NCBI GenBank assembly: GCA_017561105.1
Contig: JAFZDR010000152.1
Location: 1 to 11,528, forward strand
Reading direction: 5' to 3'
Length of the DNA: 11,528 nucleotides
From: Alistipes sp.
GTDB lineage: Bacteria; Bacteroidota; Bacteroidia; Bacteroidales; Rikenellaceae
The notes beneath the pieces are model-generated. The model did no database searches. It saw only the letters and a program-made list of their open reading frames with translations, and was not told the DNA's origin. Positions 6,783-11,528 of this stretch are shown one piece after another. Position 1 is the stretch's first letter, and each line of letters opens with the position of its first letter. Both the position numbers and the translations under genes were made by a program.

Positions 6783-7664
6783 ATGGCAAATAAAATGGAG
6801 AATACAGAGAATAAAATAGGCAGAACAAAACGCTTCCCAGAGTGGTGGGATGTGCTGGTGATGTTACTGCTTTTTGCGTTGGCACAACTGCTCTTTGGAG
6901 TGGTGTTGCAGGCTGTGGGAGTGGTTGCTCCTGCGACCTCGGAACTCGATGCTGTAGATGTCGAAACTTATATGAACGAGCAGAGCGCCCTGGGTCGCTA
7001 TGCAGCATGTGTGCACCTCTCGTCGTTCCTCTTTTCGATAGGTGTGCTGTGGCTTTATGCTCGCCTCAGAGGAGGTAAGCGCGTAATCCGAATTCGTCAT
7101 AAGGCTTCGGGTTTCAATCCGTCTGTCATCTTGGTCGGTGTGGTGTGGCTTGTAGCCTCGCAGATACTTCTCGAACCGCTTTTGGAGATGTTGCCAGCTT
7201 CGGCTACCGATAACGGACACGGCATAGGTCGAGGTCTGTGGGCTGCATTTACGGCGATTGTCTCGGCCCCTATTTTGGAGGAGTTGCTCTGCCGTGGAGT
7301 GCTCTTCGAGGTGCTTAACAAGCGCTGGGGCGTGAAGGTTTCGATACTTGTATCGGCTCTCTTCTTCGGTTTGCTCCACTTTAACCCTGCAAACGCCATT
7401 GTGGCGGTTGTTGCAGGTTTGATATTCGGTGTACTGTATGTGCGTACATCGTCGCTCTATGCTACGATAATTATCCACGCCATAAACAATGCTATCGCCT
7501 TTGCGCTGATTAACCTCGGAATGGACGACATGTCGTTTGCCGAGTTGTTAGGCGGAGGTGTGGCCTACTATGTAATGTATGCCCTCTCGGCAGTGATCTT
7601 TGTGGCCGCTTCGGTTGAGGCTTGGTTCAAGGTACTGCGAAATAGAAATAAACTCGAACAGTAG
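6783..7664 (+). CDS. CPBP family intramembrane metalloprotease (CAAX/Abi type)
   Basis: This is a polytopic membrane protein of the CPBP (CaaX protease and bacteriocin-processing, Abi) family, which cleaves or matures membrane-associated substrates through a glutamate/histidine site. With the ATG at 6783 it has 293 residues. Hydrophobic segments are seen at about 25-50, 78-95, 112-131, 152-165, 185-200, 205-222, 226-244 and 259-278. The three family motifs are present: EELLCRG (Glu166, Glu167 and Arg171), FGLLH (Phe195 to His199) and HAINN (His232, Asn236), so the active site looks intact. The frame extends up to a TTG at 6723, but that start lies before the -7 box and is rejected; ATG 6795 (MENTENK) is an alternative. 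The next gene begins at the base after the stop, so the two are co-transcribed and probably coupled. The substrate is unknown; the fold's bacterial members include bacteriocin self-immunity proteins, but no bacteriocin gene is visible here. Confidence 0.88.
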   Translation: MANKMENTENKIGRTKRFPEWWDVLVMLLLFALAQLLFGVVLQAVGVVAPATSELDAVDVETYMNEQSALGRYAACVHLSSFLFSIGVLWLYARLRGGKRVIRIRHKASGFNPSVILVGVVWLVASQILLEPLLEMLPASATDNGHGIGRGLWAAFTAIVSAPILEELLCRGVLFEVLNKRWGVKVSILVSALFFGLLHFNPANAIVAVVAGLIFGVLYVRTSSLYATIIIHAINNAIAFALINLGMDDMSFAELLGGGVAYYVMYALSAVIFVAASVEAWFKVLRNRNKLEQ

Positions 7665-9149
7665 ATGAAAAAACGCATATTTTTGACCGGTGCAACCGGT
7701 GTTATGGGATCGGCAGGCCTTGCCGAGTTGTTCGCTAAGCGCGATAAGTTTGATATTACGGTGCTTGTGCGCGACACAAAAAGCAATCGTCGTAAGATGG
7801 CGAAATATGGCGATGAAATTCGCGTCGTATGGGGCGATTTGATGAACTACGACGATGTTCTAAATGCGACATCCGGAGCAGACTATGTTCTCCATGTCGG
7901 CGGTATGGTTTCGCCAAGTGCCGACTACAAGCCAAAGAGCGTTCTTAAGGTTAATGTTACGGCAGCCGAGAATGTTGTTAAAGCTATTAAGGCTCAGCCA
8001 AATAGCGACGATATAAAGGTTGTTTATATCGGTAGCGTAGCGCAGACGGGCGACCGTCGCGAGCCTCTCCATTGGGGTAGAACGGGCGACCCTATATTCC
8101 CGTCGATATTCGACTATTATGCACTCTCGAAATGTCGTGCAGAGCGCATTTTTGCAGAGTCGGGTTTGAAGCATTGGGTTAGCTTGCGACAGTCGGGAAT
8201 TCTCTATCCCGCAATCCTTAAAAATATGGATCCGATAATGTTCCATGTCCCTATCCGCGGTGTTTTGGAGTGGGCTACGGTCGAGGACTCGGGTCGTTTG
8301 TTGGCGAATGTTTGTGGCGAAGATGTGCCCGAGGAGTTCTGGTGTAAGTTCTACAATATCGGTAGTGGCGCGGAGTATCGCCTTACAAACTACGACTTCG
8401 AGCGCTATCTGCTCAGCTCGATAAATTGCCCTGCCCCCGAGAAGATATTCGATGTGAAGTGGTTCGCAACTCACAATTTCCACGGTCAGTTCTACTTCGA
8501 TTCCGATAAGTTGGAGGAGTATCTCCACTTCCGCGCAAATACCCCTGTAGCGGACTATTTCAAGCAGATGGCGAGCACTCTGCCGTGGTTCTATAAGTTG
8601 GCAAAGATAGCTCCTGCGTGTGTTATAAAGCCGTTTATGCGAATAATTGCCAACGATAAAATTTTCGGCACTCTCGGCTGGTTGAAAACGGATAACGAGC
8701 AGCGCATAAAGGCCTATTTTGGCTCTCGCGAGGAGCGCGAGGCGATACCTTCGTGGGCCGAGATGAGCAATATAAATCTTGCGAGCGAAGAGGATGCCGA
8801 ACGCCTAAATCATGGTTACGACGAGTCGAAACCGCTCGCAGAGTTGGATATCGACGATATGCGTCAGGCTGCAGAGTTTAGGGGTGGAAAATGCCTCTCC
8901 GATACCATGGTGAAGGGCGACCTCACCACGAAGTTGGAGTGGGAGTGCGCTTCCGGGCATCGCTTCTGGGCATCTCCGGCACTTATTCTGCTTGGCGGTC
9001 ATTGGTGCGAGGAGTGTATGCCTGCACCTTGGCGATTTGACGAGGAGTCCGAGCGAAATCCATTCTTGGCGCAGGTGTGGACAAAGATGCGACCAAATGG
9101 TGATGGCGGTCAGGTTTACGGAGCGGCAACTCCCGAAGACTACAAATAG
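7665..9149 (+). CDS. NAD(P)-dependent epimerase/dehydratase (extended SDR) fused to a C-terminal zinc-finger-like module
   Basis: The N-terminal 300 residues form an extended short-chain dehydrogenase/reductase: the nucleotide-binding TGATGVMG is at 8-15, an acidic GDL at 57-59, a Ser at 124 (YIGSVAQTG) and the catalytic pair Tyr152-x3-Lys156 in YYALSK. Such enzymes act on nucleotide sugars, sterols or other alcohol/ketone substrates; the substrate is not evident. Residues 300-395 form a linker of helical and charged segments. Residues 400-452 hold a compact module: AAEFRGGKCLSD, WECASGHRFW, and GGHWCEEC. Cys428, His432, Cys448 and Cys451 look like four zinc ligands of a treble-clef/zinc-ribbon finger, with Cys410 nearby. 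This W-x-C-x2-GH-x-[FW]...WC-x2-C pattern recalls zinc-ribbon modules (DUF4379-like, and GGxCLS-type domains near endonucleases). At 494 residues it is far longer than the usual 300-350. The start is ATG 7665, abutting the stop of the CPBP gene. A 15-bp hairpin follows immediately. Confidence 0.85.
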   Translation: MKKRIFLTGATGVMGSAGLAELFAKRDKFDITVLVRDTKSNRRKMAKYGDEIRVVWGDLMNYDDVLNATSGADYVLHVGGMVSPSADYKPKSVLKVNVTAAENVVKAIKAQPNSDDIKVVYIGSVAQTGDRREPLHWGRTGDPIFPSIFDYYALSKCRAERIFAESGLKHWVSLRQSGILYPAILKNMDPIMFHVPIRGVLEWATVEDSGRLLANVCGEDVPEEFWCKFYNIGSGAEYRLTNYDFERYLLSSINCPAPEKIFDVKWFATHNFHGQFYFDSDKLEEYLHFRANTPVADYFKQMASTLPWFYKLAKIAPACVIKPFMRIIANDKIFGTLGWLKTDNEQRIKAYFGSREEREAIPSWAEMSNINLASEEDAERLNHGYDESKPLAELDIDDMRQAAEFRGGKCLSDTMVKGDLTTKLEWECASGHRFWASPALILLGGHWCEECMPAPWRFDEESERNPFLAQVWTKMRPNGDGGQVYGAATPEDYK

Positions 9150-9183
9150 AAAAAGAGAGCGAAACGATTTTCGCTCTCTTTTT
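9150..9183 (+). terminator. Rho-independent terminator after the epimerase gene
   Basis: A perfect 15-bp inverted repeat, AAAAAGAGAGCGAAA (9150-9164) with TTTCGCTCTCTTTTT (9169-9183), closes over the tetraloop CGAT. It begins at the base after the stop codon. The A/T flanks give a T-tract at its 3' end. Confidence 0.88.
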
Positions 9184-9191
9184 CTTGTCTA

Positions 9192-9208
9192 ATGCAATAA
9201 TATTGCAT
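9192..9208. promoter_or_regulatory. 17-base palindrome upstream of the folding operon, candidate operator
   Basis: ATGCAATA-A-TATTGCAT is a perfect 8-bp inverted repeat with a one-base centre, between the terminator and the -7 box at 9237. Its centre (9200) is about 50 bases before the expected transcription start, a usual position for an activator site. The arms are too A/T-rich and the loop too short for an RNA hairpin, which favours a protein-binding site. No regulator is identified. Confidence 0.4.
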
Positions 9209-9236
9209 AAGAGTCGTTTTATTACTGAAAAATTTG

Positions 9237-9244
9237 TATCTTTG
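9237..9244 (+). promoter_or_regulatory. -7 promoter box for the lipoprotein/surA operon
   Basis: TATCTTTG is an exact TAnnTTTG match, ending 8 bases before the ATG at 9253. Start of transcription is expected about 5-8 bases beyond the box, so the message would be leaderless or nearly so. No good TTTG -33 box is seen at 19-21 bases; the nearest is a T-run at 9217-9220. Confidence 0.65.
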
Positions 9245-9252
9245 CGGGTCTT

Positions 9253-10116
9253 ATGCGTAGATTTTTAGAAATAGTAACAGCGGTAGTGCTTCTCGCATGC
9301 GGGGGCGCGTGCAACTCGTGGCCCGGTTTTAAGGCTGACGACGAGGTGATTGCGCGTGTCGGTACGACCTATCTCTATCGCTCGGAGTTGGCAGCTACGA
9401 TGCCGAGCGGTATCGAGGTTGCCGATAGTACAAACTATGCACAGGCGTTTATCTCGAAATGGATGGTTGGCCAGCTAAAACTCCAGGAGGCCGAAAAGAT
9501 ATTGTCGCAGTCGGAGTCCGATATCGACAAGTTGGTAGAGGAGTATCGCCGTTCGTTGCTCGTACATCGTCTCGATCGCCACTATCTCAAGGCCGAGCCT
9601 TGCTCTGAGATTACCGATAGCGATATTTCGGCATACTACAATGCTCATAAATCCGATTTCCGTATCTCGCAGCCGATGGTTAAGGGCGAGATTGTGGCAA
9701 TTGGCGAGAGCTTCCGCCGTCGCGAGCAGATGCTTAAGTGGTTCGAGTCGTCGAAGTCGGAGCATCGCGAGGACTTTGTGGAGTCGTGCCGAAAGAACAA
9801 CTTCCTCCACCTTCAGTACGATGAGTGGGTTTCGTTCTCGGACTTTTTGAGCAACCTGCCATTGCCTCGCACCTCGCGCCACGACGGTATGCTCGGCAAT
9901 AGGAAGGTGCAGAAGATTCACCACAACAAGACATACTACTATTTCCGCATAAACAGTGTTTTGAATGTGGGCGATACAATGCCGCTCGATATGGTGAAGG
10001 AGAATATCCGACAGATACTTATCAACCGCCACCGAGCCGATGTTATTCACAAACAGGAGGAGCGAATTATGAAGACAGCACTCTCCTCGGGCCACGCCAA
10101 AGTATATTCGAATTAG
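9253..10116 (+). CDS. SurA-like periplasmic lipoprotein with a degenerate parvulin region
   Basis: The 287-residue protein begins with a lipoprotein signal, MRRFLEIVTAVVLLAC, with lipobox LLAC and lipidated Cys16. After it, DDEVIARVGTTYLYRSEL (29-46) is the typical opening of SurA/PpiD chaperone domains, followed by helical segments (residues 62-112) and DISAYYNAHKSDFRISQPMVK (124-144), the usual lead into a PpiC/parvulin rotamase domain. The rest of the parvulin region (about 141-238) lacks the His-Ile-Leu start and the Gly-Gly-x-Leu motif, so prolyl isomerase activity is doubtful. The C-terminal helix 246-275 matches the closing part of SurA chaperone domains. It likely acts as a membrane-anchored periplasmic chaperone for outer-membrane proteins. 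It is first in an operon with surA, 35 bases upstream of it. In Bacteroidales, clusters of two or three such PPIase-like genes are common. The start is ATG 9253, set by the closely spaced -7 box. Confidence 0.8.
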   Translation: MRRFLEIVTAVVLLACGGACNSWPGFKADDEVIARVGTTYLYRSELAATMPSGIEVADSTNYAQAFISKWMVGQLKLQEAEKILSQSESDIDKLVEEYRRSLLVHRLDRHYLKAEPCSEITDSDISAYYNAHKSDFRISQPMVKGEIVAIGESFRRREQMLKWFESSKSEHREDFVESCRKNNFLHLQYDEWVSFSDFLSNLPLPRTSRHDGMLGNRKVQKIHHNKTYYYFRINSVLNVGDTMPLDMVKENIRQILINRHRADVIHKQEERIMKTALSSGHAKVYSN

Positions 10117-10151
10117 AAAAACAACCTTCGTGAAAGATTGACGATATAGAG

Positions 10152-11528
10152 ATGAAAAAGATAGTTTCCATAGCACTTTGCCTCTGCTTTATTGGCGCAG
10201 GGGTTGTTGCACAAAAGAAGTTAGTTATGCTTGACAAGGTGGTTGCCGTTGTCGGTAACTCATCTATCAACTATACCGATGTAAAGCAGCTCGCAGCGCA
10301 GATTATGGAGCAGCGCCGTTCGGAGGGCTACACCTCTGACCGCCCTGCACAGGATGAGGCGTTGGAGAATCTCCTCACTCAGAAGTTGCTCTACAATCAG
10401 GCTCTCCTCGATTCGGTCGAGATCAGCCAGGCCGATGTTGTTCAGCGCGTAGAACAGCAGGTGCAGTCGATGGTTGACCGCGAGGGCTCTATCACTGCAG
10501 TGGAGAAGAAGTCGCATATGGCGATATACCACATCCGCGACCTCCTTCGTCGTCAGATAGAGGAGCAGTCGTATGCGCAGATGATGCAGCAGACCGTACT
10601 TGGTGCAACCAAGATTATTCCGGGAGAGGTTGAGCGCTACTACAACTCGATGGATAAGGGCAACCTGCCTATTATCGCCGAGCAGTATATGTATGCTCAG
10701 ATAACAAAGTTCCCGCACAATATGAAGGAGGCGAAGTTGCGTACTCGCGAGCGCCTTATCGAGATGCGCGAGCGTATCGTTACGGGCAAGACCCGCTTTG
10801 CGACATTGGCTCGTATGTACTCGGTGGATGGATCGGCAATCCATGGTGGAGAGTTGGAACCTGCGCCACTTGCCGGCTTTGTAAAACCATTTGCCGATGC
10901 GTTGGCCGAGCTTAAACCCGGCCAGGTGTCGGAGGTTGTCGAGACCGAGTTCGGCTTTCACCTCATTCAGCTTATCGACAAGAGGGGTAATCTCTACCAC
11001 TGCCGTCACATCCTGCTCCGCCCAACCTTCACCATCGACGAGATTATGGCGCCGATGCGCGAGTTGGATAGCATTGCAAACCTCATAAAGAAGGATTCGC
11101 TCACATTTGAGGAGGCGGCCAAGCGTCACTCGGACGATAAGTATTCGAAGATGAATGGCGGTGTGGTAACCAACCACGACCTCTTGGAACGCTACTCGGC
11201 ATACGATGCTAAGCTCACGGCAACCAAGTTCCTGAAGGAGGATTTCGGTGCTATGGGTGGTAAGAGCATCGACGACTACAACGCAATTCGTCGCTTGAGA
11301 GAGGGTGAGATGTCGGCTCCGTTTCGCTCTACCGATATGATGGGTAACGAGTTGGTGAAGATTGTGAAGTTGGTGAAGGTATTCCCTGCTCACAACGCCT
11401 CGCTCGATGAGGACTATCTGCGATTGGAGCAGATGGCATTGAGCCAGAAGCAGGATGATGAGTTCAAGGTGTGGCTCAACAAAAAGATGGCTTCGATGTA
11501 TATCTACATCGCGCCTGAGTTCCGTAAC
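10152..11528 (+). CDS. surA: Periplasmic peptidyl-prolyl isomerase/chaperone SurA (3' end cut by window)
   Basis: ATG at 10152 opens a frame of 459 codons with no stop up to the window edge, so only the C-terminal end is missing, probably a short piece. Residues 1-20 are a Sec signal (MKKIVSIALCLCFIGAGVVA) cleaved before Gln21. DKVVAVVGNSSINYTDV (28-44) starts the chaperone domain. The first parvulin domain, about 173-279, contains the HGGELEPAPLAGFVKPF region (Gly232-Gly233) and FGFHLIQL. The second starts at about 283 with YHCRHILLRP, has MNGG (Gly336-Gly337), and runs to about 410. Two parvulin repeats between N- and C-terminal chaperone helices is the SurA plan. It escorts outer-membrane beta-barrel proteins to the BAM complex in the periplasm, and so could serve the barrel protein at 1708. 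It lies 35 bases after the lipoprotein gene with no promoter between. The second domain carries a long insertion and may be the less active one. Confidence 0.93.
   Translation, partial: MKKIVSIALCLCFIGAGVVAQKKLVMLDKVVAVVGNSSINYTDVKQLAAQIMEQRRSEGYTSDRPAQDEALENLLTQKLLYNQALLDSVEISQADVVQRVEQQVQSMVDREGSITAVEKKSHMAIYHIRDLLRRQIEEQSYAQMMQQTVLGATKIIPGEVERYYNSMDKGNLPIIAEQYMYAQITKFPHNMKEAKLRTRERLIEMRERIVTGKTRFATLARMYSVDGSAIHGGELEPAPLAGFVKPFADALAELKPGQVSEVVETEFGFHLIQLIDKRGNLYHCRHILLRPTFTIDEIMAPMRELDSIANLIKKDSLTFEEAAKRHSDDKYSKMNGGVVTNHDLLERYSAYDAKLTATKFLKEDFGAMGGKSIDDYNAIRRLREGEMSAPFRSTDMMGNELVKIVKLVKVFPAHNASLDEDYLRLEQMALSQKQDDEFKVWLNKKMASMYIYIAPEFRN

Noticed and set aside
5000..6800. parS centromere site near parAB
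   Set aside because: I looked for a TGTTnCACGTGnAACA-like palindrome and found no CACGTG-centred match here.
7860..8528. Open frame of 222 codons on the minus strand opposite the epimerase
   Set aside because: Shadow of the SDR gene, which has intact cofactor and catalytic motifs.
9475..10176. Open frame of 233 codons on the minus strand opposite the SurA-like lipoprotein
   Set aside because: No recognisable motif and no promoter; the plus-strand frame has a lipobox and a promoter box.
10260..11393. Long open frame of 377 codons on the minus strand opposite surA
   Set aside because: It lies wholly inside the surA frame, whose signal peptide and parvulin motifs are clear. Its translation is Leu/His/Arg-rich without domains; it is a by-product of codon usage.

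Overview
The window looks like a chromosomal segment of a member of the Bacteroidota, most likely order Bacteroidales and perhaps close to Alistipes/Rikenellaceae. The grounds are the TAnnTTTG-type -7 promoter boxes (1667-1674, 6704-6711 minus strand, 9237-9244), the near absence of Shine-Dalgarno sequences, the gene order parA-parB-DUF5683-mltD, a Bacteroidota-style two-parvulin SurA, and heavy use of TCG serine codons in the housekeeping genes. The genus is an inference from style, not a proven assignment.

Left part (1-2381, plus strand): the 3' end of a large repeat-built surface protein with about ten NNGNIT-type units of 33-41 residues, a 38-residue peptide gene 21 bases behind it, a strong hairpin terminator, and then a separately promoted 206-residue outer-membrane beta-barrel protein. 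A 17-bp A/T-flanked hairpin closes that gene and also serves the convergent operon.

Middle (2397-6711, minus strand): a tight operon transcribed right to left, parA (Soj) - parB (Spo0J/Noc) - DUF5683 membrane protein - mltD lytic transglycosylase. parA and parB overlap by one base and the other junctions are 7 and 3 bases. A good -33/-7 promoter lies before parA. The operon joins chromosome segregation to peptidoglycan remodelling.

Right part (6766-11528, plus strand): divergently from parA runs a two-gene unit, a CPBP-family intramembrane protease and, directly abutting it, an extended-SDR NAD(P)-dependent epimerase/dehydratase-like protein with an unusual C-terminal zinc-finger module. A perfect 15-bp hairpin ends this unit. 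After a 17-bp palindrome and a promoter that almost touches the start codon comes a periplasmic folding operon: a lipoprotein with a SurA-like architecture but a degenerate parvulin region, then SurA itself with two parvulin domains, which is cut by the window edge with no stop seen.

Most of the window is ordinary housekeeping. The parts most worth a second look are the 38-residue peptide behind the repeat protein, the epimerase/zinc-finger fusion, and the palindrome plus near-leaderless promoter before the folding operon. I saw no mobile element, CRISPR array, tRNA or rRNA.
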